64,000 bases of DNA from Gibbula magus (Eukaryota > Mollusca > Gastropoda > Trochida > Trochidae): assembly GCA_936450465.1 (NCBI GenBank), contig OW388294.1:806001-870000 (forward strand), in the 5' to 3' direction. Below the pieces are notes generated by a model. That model did no database searches, had not been told where the DNA came from, and saw only the letters and a list, made by a program, of their open reading frames with translations. A program made the position numbers and the translations under genes. Positions 47,301 to 61,300 of this stretch are shown piece after piece. Within the stretch, counting starts at the first letter, position 1, and each line of letters starts with the position of its first letter.

Positions 47301-50300
47301 AAGGCTAGGACTATTGAACCAGTGCTATGTGGACTGTTTGATCTGTTAGTATACAGTTATAAGGCTAGGACTATGGAACCAGTACTATGTGGACTGTTTG
47401 ATATGTTACTATACAGTAATAAGGCTAGGACTATGGAACCAGTGCTATGTGGACTGTTTGATCTATTAGTATACAGTAATAAGGCTAGGACTATGGAACC
47501 AGTGCTATGTGGACTGTTTGATCTGTTAGTATACAGTAATAAGGCTAGGACTATGGATCCAGTGATATGTGGACTGTTTGATATGTTAGTATACAGTAAT
47601 AAGGCTAGGACTATGGATCCAGTGCTATGTGGACTCTTTGATCTGTTAGTATACAGTATTAAGGCTAGGACTATGGAACCAGTACTATGTGGACTGTTTG
47701 ATCTGTTAGTATACAGTAATAAGGCTAGGACTATGGATCCAGTGCTATGTGGACTGTTTGATCTGTTAGTATACAGTAATAAGGCTAGGACTATGGATCC
47801 AGTGCTATGTGGACTGTTTGATCTGTTAGTATACAGTAATAAGGCTAGGACTATGGATCCAGTGCTATGTGGACTGTTTGATCTGTTAGTATACAGTAAT
47901 AAGGCTAGGACTATGGAACCAGTACTATGTGGACTGTTTGATCTGTTAGTATACAGTAATAAGGCTAGGACTATGGAACCAGTACTATGTGGACTGTTTG
48001 ATCTGTTAGTATACAGTAATAAGGCTAGGACTATGGATCCAGTGCTATGTGGACTGTTTGATCTGTTAGTATACAGTAATAAGGCTAGGACTATGGATCC
48101 AGTGCTATGTGGACTCTTTGATCTGTTAGTATACAGTAATAAGGCTAGGACTATGGAACCAGTGCTATGTGGACTGTTTGATCTGTTAGTATACAGTAAT
48201 AAGGCTAGGACTATGGAACCAGTGCTATGTGGACTGTTTGATCTGTTAGTATACAGTTATAAGGCTAGGACTATGGAACCAGTGCTATGTGGACTGTTTG
48301 ATCTGTTAGTATACAGTTATAAGGCTAGGACTATTGAACCAGTGCTATGTGGACTGTTTGATCTGTTAGTATACAGTAATAAGGCTAGGACTATGGAACC
48401 AGTGCTATGTGGACTGTTTGATCTGTTAGTATACAGTAATAAGGCTAGGACTATGGATCCAGTGCTATGTGGACTCTTTGATCTGTTAGTATACAGTAAT
48501 AAGGCTAGGACTATGGAACCAGTACTATGTGGACTGTTTGATATGTTAGTATACAGTAATAAGGCTAGGACTATTGAACCAGTGCTATGTGGACTGTTTG
48601 ATCTGTTAGTATACAGTTATAAGGCTAGGACTATGGAACCTGTACTATGTGGACTGTTTGATATGTTACTATACAGTAATAAGGCTAGGACTATGGAACC
48701 AGTGCTATGTGGACTGTTTGATCTATTAGTATACAGTAATAAGGCTAGGACTATGGAACCAGTGCTATGTGGACTGTTTGATCTGTTAGTATACAGTAAT
48801 AAGGCTAGGACTATGGATCCAGTGATATGTGGACTGTTTGATATGTTAGTATACAGTAATAAGGCTAGGACTATGGATCCAGTGCTATGTGGACTCTTTG
48901 ATCTGTTAGTATACAGTAATAAGGCTAGGACTATGGAACCAGTGCTATGTAGACTGTTTGATCTGTTAGTATACAGTAATAAGGCTAGGACTATGGATCC
49001 AGTGCTATGTGGACTGTTTGATCTGTTAGTATACAGTAATAAGGCTAGGACTATGGATCCAGTGCTATGTGGACTGTTTGATCTGTTAGTATACAGTAAT
49101 AAGGCTAGGACTATGGATCCAGTGCTATGTGGACTGTTTGATCTGTTAGTATACAGTAATAAGGCTAGGACTATGGAACCAGTACTATGTGGACTGTTTG
49201 ATCTGTTAGTATACAGTAATAAGGCTAGGACTATGGAACCAGTACTATGTGGACTGTTTGATCTGTTAGTATACAGTAATAAGGCTAGGACTATGGATCC
49301 AGTGCTATGTGGACTCTTTGATCTGTTAGTATACAGTAATAAGGCTAGGACTATGGATCCAGTGCTATGTGGACTCTTTGATCTGTTAGTATACAGTAAT
49401 AAGGCTAGGACTATGGAACCAGTGCTATGTAGACTGTTTGATCTGTTAGTATACAGTAATAAGGCTAGGACTATGGATCCAGTGCTATGTGGACTGTTTG
49501 ATCTGTTAGTATACAGTAATAAGGCTAGGACTATGGATCCAGTGCTATGTGGACTGTTTGATCTGTTAGTATACAGTAATAAGGCTAGGACTATGGATCC
49601 AGTGCTATGTGGACTGTTTGATCTGTTAGTATACAGTAATAAGGCTAGGACTATGGAACCAGTACTATGTGGACTGTTTGATCTGTTAGTATACAGTAAT
49701 AAGGCTAGGACTATGGAACCAGTACTATGTGGACTGTTTGATCTGTTAGTATACAGTAATAAGGCTAGGACTATGGATCCAGTGCTATGTGGACTCTTTG
49801 ATCTGTTAGTATACAGTAATAAGGCTAGGACTATGGAACCAGTACTATGTGGACTGTTTGATCTGTTAGTATACAGTTATAAGGCTAGGACTATGGATCC
49901 AGTGCTATGTGGACTGTTTGATCTGTTAGTATGCAGTAATAAGGCTAGGACTATGGATCCAGTGCTATGTGGACTGTTTGATCTGTTAGTATACAGTAAT
50001 AAGGCTAGGACTATGGATCCAGTGCTATGTGGACTGTTTGATCTGTTAGTATACAGTAATAAGGCTAGGACTATGGAACCAGTGCTATGTGGACTGTTTG
50101 ATCTGTTAGTATACAGTACTAAGGCTAGGACTATGGATCCAGTGCTATGTGGACTGTTTGATCTGTTAGTATACAGTAATAAGGCTAGGACTATGGAACC
50201 AGTACTATGTGGACTGTTTGATATGTTAGTATACAGTAATAAGGCTAGGACTATTGAACCAGTGCTATGTGGACTGTTTGATCTGTTAGTATACAGTTAT

Positions 50301-53300
50301 AAGGCTAGGACTATGGAACCAGTACTATGTGGACTGTTTGATATGTTACTATACAGTAATAAGGCTAGGACTATGGAACCAGTGCTATGTGGACTGTTTG
50401 ATCTATTAGTATACAGTAATAAGGCTAGGACTATGGAACCAGTGCTATGTGGACTGTTTGATCTGTTAGTATACAGTAATAAGGCTAGGACTATGGATCC
50501 AGTGATATGTGGACTGTTTGATATGTTAGTATACAGTAATAAGGCTAGGACTATGGATCCAGTGCTATGTGGACTCTTTGATCTGTTAGTATACAGTAAT
50601 AAGGCTAGGACTATGGAACCAGTACTATGTGGACTGTTTGATCTGTTAGTATACAGTAATAAGGCTAGGACTATGGATCCAGTGCTATGTGGACTGTTTG
50701 ATCTGTTAGTATACAGTAATAAGGCTAGGACTATGGAACCAGTACTATGTGGACTGTTTGATCTGTTAGTATACAGTAATAAGGCTAGGACTATGGAACC
50801 AGTACTATGTGGACTGTTTGATCTGTTAGTATACAGTAATAAGGCTAGGACTATGGATCCAGTGCTATGTGGACTGTTTGATCTGTTAGTATACAGTAAT
50901 AAGGCTAGGACTATGGATCCAGTGCTATGTGGACTCTTTGATCTGTTAGTATACAGTAATAAGGCTAGGACTATGGAACCAGTACTATGTGGACTGTTTG
51001 ATCTGTTAGTATACAGTAATAAGGCTAGGACTATGGATCCAGTGCTATGTGGACTCTTTGATCTGTTAGTATACAGTAATAAGGCTAGGACTATGGAACC
51101 AGTACTATGTGGACTGTTTGATCTGTTAGTATACAGTAATAAGGCTAGGACTATGGATCCAGTGCTATGTGGACTGTTTGATCTGTTAGTATACAGTAAT
51201 AAGGCTAGGACTATGGATCCAGTGCTATGTGGACTGTTTGATCTGTTAGTATACAGTAATAAGGCTAGGACTATGGATCCAGTGCTATGTGGACTGTTTG
51301 ATCTGTTAGTATACAGTAATAAGGCTAGGACTATGAAACCAGTGCTATGTGGACTGTTTGATCTGTTAGTATACAGTAATAAGGCTAGGACTATGGAACC
51401 AGTACTATGTGGACTGTTTGATATGTTAGTATACAGTAATAAGGCTAGGACTATTGAACCAGTGCTATGTGGACTGTTTGATCTGTTAGTATACAGTTAT
51501 AAGGCTAGGACTATGGAACCAGTACTATGTGGACTGTTTGATATGTTACTATACAGTAATAAGGCTAGGACTATGGAACCAGTGCTATGTGGACTGTTTG
51601 ATCTGTTAGTATACAGTAATAAGGCTAGGACTATGGAACCAGTGCTATGTGGACTGTTTGATCTGTTAGTATACAGTAATAAGGCTAGGACTATGGATCC
51701 AGTGATATGTGGACTGTTTGATATGTTAGTATACAGTAATAAGGCTAGGACTATGGATCCAGTGCTATGTGGACTCTTTGATCTGTTAGTATACAGTAAT
51801 AAGGCTAGGACTATGGAACCAGTACTATGTGGACTGTTTGATCTGTTAGTATACAGTAATAAGGCTAGGACTATGGATCCAGTGCTATGTGGACTGTTTG
51901 ATCTGTTAGTATACAGTAATAAGGCTAGGACTATGGAACCAGTACTATGTGGACTGTTTGATCTGTTAGTATACAGTAATAAGGCTAGGACTATGGAACC
52001 AGTACTATGTGGACTGTTTGATCTGTTAGTATACAGTAATAAGGCTAGGACTATGGATCCAGTGCTCTGTGGACTGTTTGATCTGTTAGTATACAGTAAT
52101 AAGGCTAGGACTATGGATCCAGTGCTATGTGGACTCTTTGATCTGTTAGTATACAGTAATAAGGCTAGGACTATGGAACCAGTGCTATGTGGACTGTTTG
52201 ATCTGTTAGTATACAGTAATAAGGCTAGGACTATGGATCCAGTGCTATGTGGACTCTTTGATCTGTTAGTATACAGTAATAAGGCTAGGACTATGGAACC
52301 AGTACTATGTGGACTGTTTGATCTGTTAGTATACAGTAATAAGGCTAGGACTATGGATCCAGTGCTATGTGGACTGTTTGATCTGTTAGTATACAGTAAT
52401 AAGGCTAGGACTATGGATCCAGTGCTATGTGGACTGTTTGATCTGTTAGTATACAGTAATAAGGCTAGGACTATGGATCCAGTGCTATGTGGACTGTTTG
52501 ATCTGTTAGTATACAGTAATAAGGCTAGGACTATGGAACCAGTGCTATGTGGACTGTTTGATCTGTTAGTATACAGTAATAAGGCTAGGACTATGGATCC
52601 AGTGCTATGTGGACTGTTTGATCTGTTAGTATACAGTAATAAGGCTAGGACTATGGAACCAGTACTATGTGGACTGTTTGATATGTTAGTATACAGTAAT
52701 AAGGCTAGGACTATTGAACCAGTGCTATGTGGACTGTTTGATCTGTTAGTATACAGTTATAAGGCTAGGACTATGGAACCAGTACTATGTGGACTGTTTG
52801 ATATGTTACTATACAGTAATAAGGCTAGGACTATGGAACCAGTGCTATGTGGACTGTTTGATCTATTAGTATACAGTAATAAGGCTAGGACTATGGAACC
52901 AGTGCTATGTGGACTGTTTGATCTGTTAGTATACAGTAATAAGGCTAGGACTATGGATCCAGTGATATGTGGACTGTTTGATCTGTTAGTATACAGTAAT
53001 AAGGCTAGGACTATGGAACCAGTACTATGTGGACTGTTTGATCTGTTAGTATACAGTAATAAGGCTAGGACTATGGATCCAGTGCTATGTGGACTGTTTG
53101 ATCTGTTAGTATACAGTAATAAGGCTAGGACTATGGAACCAGTACTATGTGGACTGTTTGATCTGTTAGTATACAGTAATAAGGCTAGGACTATGGAACC
53201 AGTACTATGTGGACTGTTTGATCTGTTAGTATACAGTAATAAGGCTAGGACTATGGATCCAGTGCTATGTGGACTGTTTGATCTGTTAGTATACAGTAAT

Positions 53301-56300
53301 AAGGCTAGGACTATGGATCCAGTGCTATGTGGACTCTTTGATCTGTTAGTATACAGTAATAAGGCTAGGACTATGGAACCAGTACTATGTGGACTGTTTG
53401 ATCTGTTAGTATACAGTAATAAGGCTAGGACTATGGATCCAGTGCTATGTGGACTGTTTGATCTGTTAGTATACAGTAATAAGGCTAGGACTATGGAACC
53501 AGTGCTATGTGGACTGTTTGATCTGTTAGTATACAGTAATAAGGCTAGGACTATTGAACCAGTACTATGTGGACTGTTTGATCTGTTAGTATACAGTAAT
53601 AAGGCTAGGACTATGGAACCAGTGCTATGTGGACTGTTTGATCTGTTAGTATACAGTAATAAGGCTAGGACTATGGAACCAGTACTATGTGGACTGTTTG
53701 ATATGTTAGTATACAGTAATAAGGCTAGGACTATTGAACCAGTGCTATGTGGACTGTTTGATCTGTTAGTATACAGTTATAAGGCTAGGACTATGGAACC
53801 AGTACTATGTGGACTGTTTGATATGTTACTATACAGTAATAAGGCTAGGACTATGGAACCAGTGCTATGTGGACTGTTTGATCTATTAGTATACAGTAAT
53901 AAGGCTAGGACTATGGAACCAGTGCTATGTGGACTGTTTGATCTGTTAGTATACAGTAATAAGGCTAGGACTATGGATCCAGTGATATGTGGACTGTTTG
54001 ATATGTTAGTATACAGTAATAAGGCTAGGACTATGGATCCAGTGCTATGTGGACTCTTTGATCTGTTAGTATACAGTAATAAGGCTAGGACTATGGAACC
54101 AGTACTATGTGGACTGTTTGATCTGTTAGTATACAGTAATAAGGCTAGGACTATGGATCCAGTGCTATGTGGACTGTTTGATCTGTTAGTATACAGTAAT
54201 AAGGCTAGGACTATGGAACCAGTACTATGTGGACTGTTTGATCTGTTAGTATACAGTAATAAGGCTAGGACTATGGAACCAGTACTATGTGGACTGTTTG
54301 ATCTGTTAGTATACAGTAATAAGGCTAGGACTATGGATCCAGTGCTCTGTGGACTGTTTGATCTGTTAGTATACAGTAATAAGGCTAGGACTATGGATCC
54401 AGTGCTATGTGGACTCTTTGATCTGTTAGTATACAGTAATAAGGCTAGGACTATGGAACCAGTACTATGTGGACTGTTTGATCTGTTAGTATACAGTAAT
54501 AAGGCTAGGACTATGGATCCAGTGCTATGTGGACTCTTTGATCTGTTAGTATACAGTAATAAGGCTAGGACTATGGAACCAGTACTATGTGGACTGTTTG
54601 ATCTGTTAGTATACAGTAATAAGGCTAGGACTATGGATCCAGTGCTATGTGGACTGTTTGATCTGTTAGTATACAGTAATAAGGCTAGGACTATGGATCC
54701 AGTGCTATGTGGACTGTTTGATCTGTTAGTATACAGTAATAAGGCTAGGACTATGGATCCAGTGCTATGTGGACTGTTTGATCTGTTAGTATACAGTAAT
54801 AAGGCTAGGACTATGGAACCAGTGCTATGTGGACTGTTTGATCTGTTAGTATACAGTAATAAGGCTAGGACTATGGATCCAGTGCTATGTGGACTGTTTG
54901 ATCTGTTAGTATACAGTAATAAGGCTAGGACTATGGAACCAGTACTATGTGGACTGTTTGATATGTTAGTATACAGTAATAAGGCTAGGACTATTGAACC
55001 AGTGCTATGTGGACTGTTTGATCTGTTAGTATACAGTAATAAGGCTAGGACTATGGAACCAGTACTATGTGGACTGTTTGATATGTTACTATACAGTAAT
55101 AAGGCTAGGACTATGGAACCAGTGCTATGTGGACTGTTTGATCTATTAGTATACAGTAATAAGGCTAGGACTATGGAACCAGTGCTATGTGGACTGTTTG
55201 ATCTGTTAGTATACAGTAATAAGGCTAGGACTATGGATCCAGTGATATGTGGACTGTTTGATCTGTTAGTATACAGTAATAAGGCTAGGACTATGGAACC
55301 AGTACTATGTGGACTGTTTGATCTGTTAGTATACAGTAATAAGGCTAGGACTATGGATCCAGTGCTATGTGGACTGTTTGATCTGTTAGTATACAGTAAT
55401 AAGGCTAGGACTATGGAACCAGTACTATGTGGACTGTTTGATCTGTTAGTATACAGTAATAAGGCTAGGACTATGGAACCAGTACTATGTGGACTGTTTG
55501 ATCTGTTAGTATACAGTAATAAGGCTAGGACTATGGATCCAGTGCTATGTGGACTGTTTGATCTGTTAGTATACAGTAATAAGGCTAGGACTATGGATCC
55601 AGTGCTATGTGGACTCTTTGATCTGTTAGTATACAGTAATAAGGCTAGGACTATGGAACCAGTACTATGTGGACTGTTTGATCTGTTAGTATACAGTAAT
55701 AAGGCTAGGACTATGGATCCAGTGCTATGTGGACTGTTTGATCTGTTAGTATACAGTAATAAGGCTAGGACTATGGAACCAGTGCTATGTGGACTGTTTG
55801 ATCTGTTAGTATACAGTAATAAGGCTAGGACTATTGAACCAGTACTATGTGGACTGTTTGATCTGTTAGTATACAGTAATAAGGCTAGGACTATGGAACC
55901 AGTGCTATGTGGACTGTTTGATCTGTTAGTATACAGTAATAAGGCTAGGACTATGGAACCAGTGCTATGTGGACTGTTTGATCTGTTAGTATACAGTAAT
56001 AAGGCTAGGACTATGGAACCAGTGCTATGTGGACTGTTTGATCTATTAGTATACAGTAATAAGGGTAGGACTATGGATCCAGTGCTATGTGGACTGTTTG
56101 ATCTGTTAGTATACAGTTATAAGGCTAGGACTATTGAACCAGTGCTATGTGGACTGTTTGATCTATTAGTATACAGTTATAAGGCTAGGACTATGGAACC
56201 AGTGCTATGTGGACTCTTTGATCTGCTTGTATACAGTTATAAGGCTAGGACTATGGATCCAGTGCTATGTGGACTGTTTGATCTGTTAGTATACAGTAAT

Positions 56301-58178
56301 AAGGCTAGGACTATGGAACCAGTGCTATGTGGACTGTTTGATCTGTTAGTATACAGTAATAAGGCTAGGACTATGGAACCAGTGCTATGTGGACTGTTTG
56401 ATCTGTTAGTATACAGTAATAAGGCTAGGACTATGGATCCAGTGCTATGTGGACTGTTTGATCTGTTAGTATACAGTAATAAGGCTAGGACTATGGATCC
56501 AGTGCTATGTGGACTGTTTGATCTGTTAGTATACAGTAATAAGGCTAGGACTATGGAACCAGTGCTATGTGGACTCTTTGATCTGCTTGTATACAGTTAT
56601 AAGGCTAGGACTATGGATCCAGTGCTATGTGGACTGTTTGATCTGTTAGTATACAGTAATAAGGCTAGGACTATGGAACCAGTGCTATGTGGACTCTTTG
56701 ATCTGCTTGTATACAGTAATAAGGCTAGGACTATGGATCCAGTGCTATGTGGACTGTTTGATCTGTTAGTATACAGTAATAAGGCTAGGACTATGGAACC
56801 AGTGCTATGTGGACTGTTTGATCTGTTAGTATACAGTAATAAGGCTAGGACTATGGAACCAGTGCTATGTGGACTGTTTGATCTGTTAGTATACAGTTAT
56901 AAGGCTAGGACTATGGATCCAGTGCTATGTGGACTGTTTGATCTGTTAGTATACAGTTATAAGGCTAGGACTATGGATCCAGTGCTATGTGGACTGTTTG
57001 ATCTGTTAGTATACAGTAATAAGCTAGGACTATGGAACCAGTGCTATGTGGACTGTTTGATCTGTAAGTATACAGTTATAAGGCTAGGACTAGTGAACCA
57101 GTGCTATGTGGACTGTTTGATCTGTTAGTATACAGTTATAAGGCTAGGACTATGGAACCAGTGCTATGTGGACTGTTTGATCTGTTAGTATACAGTAATA
57201 AGGCTAGGACTATGGAACCAGTGCTATGTGGACTGTTTGATCTGTTAGTATACAGTAATAAGGCTAGGACTATGGATCCAGTGATATGTGGACTGTTTGA
57301 TCTATTAGTATACAGTAATAAGGCTAGGACTATGGAACCAGTGCTATGTGGACTGTTTGATCTGTTAGTATACAGTAATAAGGCTAGGACTATGGAACCA
57401 GTACTATGTGGACTGTTTGATCTGTTAGTATACAGTAATAGGCTAGGACTATGGAACCAGTACTATGTGGACTGTTTGATATGTTAGTATACAGTAATAA
57501 GGCTAGGACTATGGAACCAGTACTATGTGGACTGTTTGATCTGTTAGTATACAGTAATAAGGCTAGGACTAGTGAACCAGTACTATGTGGACTGTTTGAT
57601 CTGTTAGTATAAAGTAATAAGGCTAGGACTATGGAACCAGTGCTATGTGGACTGTTTGATCTGTTAGTATACAGTAATAAGGCTAGGACTATGGAACCAG
57701 TACTATGTGGACTGTTTGATCTGTTAGTATACAGTAATAGGCTAGGACTATTGAACCAGTACTATGTGGACTGTTTGATCTGTTAGTATACAGTAATAAG
57801 GCTAGGACTATGGAACCAGTACTATGTGGACTGTTTGATCTGTTAGTATACAGTAATAGGCTAGGACTAGTGAACCAGTGCTATGTGGACTGTTTGATCT
57901 GTTAGTATACAGTAATAAGGCTAGGACTATGGAAGCAGTACTATGTGGACTGTTTGATATGTTAGTATACAGTAATAAGGCTAGGACTAGTGAACCAGTG
58001 CTATGTGGACTGTTTGATCTGTTGGTATACAGTTATAGGCTAGGACTATGGAACCAGTACTATGTGGACTGTTTGATCTGTTAGTATACAGTTATAAGGC
58101 TAGGACTATGGAACCAGTGCTATGTGGACTGTTTGATCTGTTAGTATACAGTTATAAGGCTAGGACTATGGATCCAGT
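38319..58178. repeat. 60-bp satellite, main array, about 331 monomers
   Basis: About 19.9 kb of 60-bp monomers (consensus under the left segment). Variants occur at fixed sites: GAACC/GATCC (the latter makes a GGATCC site), GTGCTA/GTACTA, GATCTG/GATCTA/GATATG, AGTAAT/AGTTAT, GGACTG/GGACTC. Higher-order duplications are plain: a 2-bp-deleted monomer followed by CCAGGGTTATG recurs at about 41180, 42198 and 45016; the rare GTTACTATAC monomer recurs at 47405, 48665, 50345, 51545, 52805, 53825 and 55085. Between 45033 and 57000 no monomer has an indel. From 57000 to 58178 single-base deletions accumulate (57022, 57438, 57738, 57857, 58037). Because 60 is a multiple of 3, one + frame and one - frame stay open through most of the array; the + frame gives a 20-residue repeat. 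Confidence 0.98.
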
Positions 58179-58340
58179 GCTATGTGGAGTAGATAGAACA
58201 GAGCAGACAGGAGTGGAATACAGCTAGACAGGCGTTCTCACGTTTTTACTTAAAATTGACGAACATTTGGGAGGAGCAGTGCATGTTGTGACTTTTATTT
58301 GCTGGACGGGTCTGTTGTCAACTGTAATAGCCAATATCGG
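58179..58340. other. spacer between the 60-bp and 29-bp satellites
   Basis: About 160 bp of single-copy sequence with an abrupt junction on either side. No resemblance to either repeat or to the transposon ends was seen. Confidence 0.6.
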
Positions 58341-61300
58341 TGTGTGGGATATAGAGACACCCAGGATGGTGTGGGGGATATAGAGACAGCCAGGATGGTG
58401 TGGGGGATATAGAGACACCAAGGACGGTGTGTGAGATATAGAGACACCCAGGATGGTGTGTGGGATATAGAGACACCCAGGATGGTGTGTGGGATATAGA
58501 GACACCCAGGATGGTGTGTGGGATATAGAGACGCCCAGGATGGTGTGTGGGATATAGAGACACCCAGGATGGTGTGTGGGATATAGAGACACCCAGGATG
58601 GTGTGTGGGATATAGAGACACCCAGGATGGTGTGTGGGATATAGAGACACCCAGGATGGTGTGTGGGATATAGAGACACCCAGGACGGTGTGTGGGATAT
58701 AGAGACACCCAGGACGGTGTGTGGGATATAGAGACACCCAGGACGGTGTGTGTGATATAGAGACACCGAGGATGGTGTGTGGGATATAAAGACACCCAGG
58801 ATGGTGTGTGGGATATAGAGACACCCAGAACGGTGTGTGTGATATAGAGACACCCAGGACGGTGTGGGGGATATAGAGACACCCAGGAAGGTGTGTTGGA
58901 TATAGAGACACCCAGGATGGTGTGTGGGATATAGAGACACCCAGGATTGTGTGTGGGATATAGAGACACCCAGGATGGTGTGTGGGATATAGAGACACCC
59001 AGGACGGTGTGTGTGATATAGAGACACCCAGGATGGTGTGTGTGATATAGAGACACCCAGGACCGTGTGTGGGATATAGAGACACCCAGGACGGTGTGTG
59101 GGATATAGAGACACCCAGGACGGTGTGTGTGATATAGAGACACCGAGGATGGTGTGTGGGATATAAAGACACCCAGGATGGTGTGTGGGATATATAGACA
59201 CCCAGGATGGTGTGTGGGATATAAAGACACCCAGGACGGTGTGTGGGATATATAGACACCCAGGATGGTGTGTGGGATATAGAGACACCCAGGACGGTGT
59301 GTGTGATATAGAGACACCCAGGACGGTGTGGGGGATATAGAGACACCCAGGAAGGTGTGTGGGATATAGAGACACCCAGGATGGTGTGTGGGATATAGAG
59401 ACACCCAGGATGGTGTGTGGGATATAGAGACGCCCAGGATGGTGTGTGGGATATATAGACACCCAGGATGGTGTGTGGGATATAGAGACACCCAGGACGG
59501 TGTGTGTGATATAGAGACACCCAGGATGGTGTGTGTGATATAGAGACACCCAGGACGGTGTGTGGGATATAGAGACACCCAGGATGGTGTGTGTGATATA
59601 GAGACACCCAGGATGGTGTGTGGGATATAAAGACACCAAGGATGGTGTGGGGGATATAGAGACACCCAGGAAGGTGTGTGGGATATAGAGACACCCAGGA
59701 TGGTGTGTGGGATATAGAGACACCCAGGATGGTGTGTGGGATATAGAGACACCCAGGATGGTGTGTGGGATATATAGACACCCAGGATGGTGTGTGGGAT
59801 ATAGAGACACCCAGGATGGTGTGTGGGATATAGAGACACCCAGGATGGTGTGTGGGATATATAGACACCCAGGATGGTGTGTGGGATATAGAGACACCCA
59901 GGATGGTGTGTGGGATATAGAGACACCCAGGATGGTGTGTGGGATATAGAGACACCCAGGATGGTGTGTGGGATATAGAGACACCCAGGATGGTGTGTGG
60001 GATATAGAGACACCCAGGATGGTGTGTGGGATATAGAGACACCCAGGATGGTGTGGGGGATATAGAGACACCCAGGATGGTGTGTGGGATATAGAGACAC
60101 CCAGGACGGTGTGTGTGATATAGAGACACCCAGGAAGGTGTGTGGGATATAGAGACACCCAGGACGGTGTGTGTGATATAGAGACACCGAGGATGGTGTG
60201 TGGGATATAAAGACACCCAGGATGGTGTGTGGGATATAGAGACACCCAGGACGGTGTGTGGGATATAGAGACACCCAGGACGGTGTGGGGGATATAGAGA
60301 CACCCAGGATGGTGTGTGGGATATAAAGACACCCAGGATGGTGTGTGGGATATAGAGACACCCAGGATGGTGTGTGGGATATAGAGACACCCAGGATGGT
60401 ATGTGGGATATAGAGACACCCAGGATGGTGTGTGGGATATAGAGACACCCAGGACGGTGTGTGGGATATAGAGACACCCAGGACGGTGTGTGGGATATAG
60501 AGACACCCAGGATGGTGTGTGGGATATAGAGACACCCAGGATGGTATGTGGGATATAGAGACACCCAGGATGGTGTGTGGGATATAGAGACACCCAGGAC
60601 GGTGTGTGGGATATAGAGACACCCAGGACGGTGTGTGGGATATAGAGACACCCAGGATGGTGTGGGGGATATAGAGACACCGAGGATGGTGTGTGAGATA
60701 TATAGACACCCAGGATGGTGTGTGGGATATAGAGACACCCAGGATGGTGTGTGGGATATAGAGACACCCAGGACGGTGTGGGGGATATAGAGACACCCAG
60801 GATGGTGTGTGGGATATAGAGACACCGAGGATGGTGTGGGGGATATAGAGACACCGAGGATGGTGTGTGAGATATATAGACACCCAGGATGGTGTGTGGG
60901 ATATAGAGACACCCAGGATGGTGTGGGGGATATAGAGACACCGAGGATGGTGTGTGAGATATAGAGACACCCAGGATGGTGTGTGGGATATAGAGACACC
61001 CAGGACGGTGTGTGGGATATAGAGACACCAAGGATGGTGTGTGTGATATAGAGACACCCAGGATGGTGTGGGGGATATAGAGACACCCAGGATGGTGTGT
61101 GGGATATAGAGACACCCAGGAAGGTGTGTGGGATATAGAGACACCCAGGATGGTGTGTGGGATATAGAGACACCCAGGATGGTGTGTGGGATATAGAGAC
61201 ACCCAGGATGGTGTGTGGGATATATAGACACCCAGGATGGTGTGTGGGATATAGAGACACCCAGGATGGTGTGTGGGATATAGAGACACCCAGGATTGTG

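Noticed and set aside
45033..57128. A 4031-codon + strand open frame with a 20-residue repeat
   Set aside because: The monomer is 60 bp, so any stop-free frame stays open automatically. Variants ignore codon position, the putative initiator Met varies freely, there are no unique N- or C-terminal domains, and a minus frame is open too.
33256..58178. 60-bp array as a centromeric satellite
   Set aside because: Higher-order structure is compatible, but nothing in the sequence identifies centromere function and the array here is only about 20 kb.
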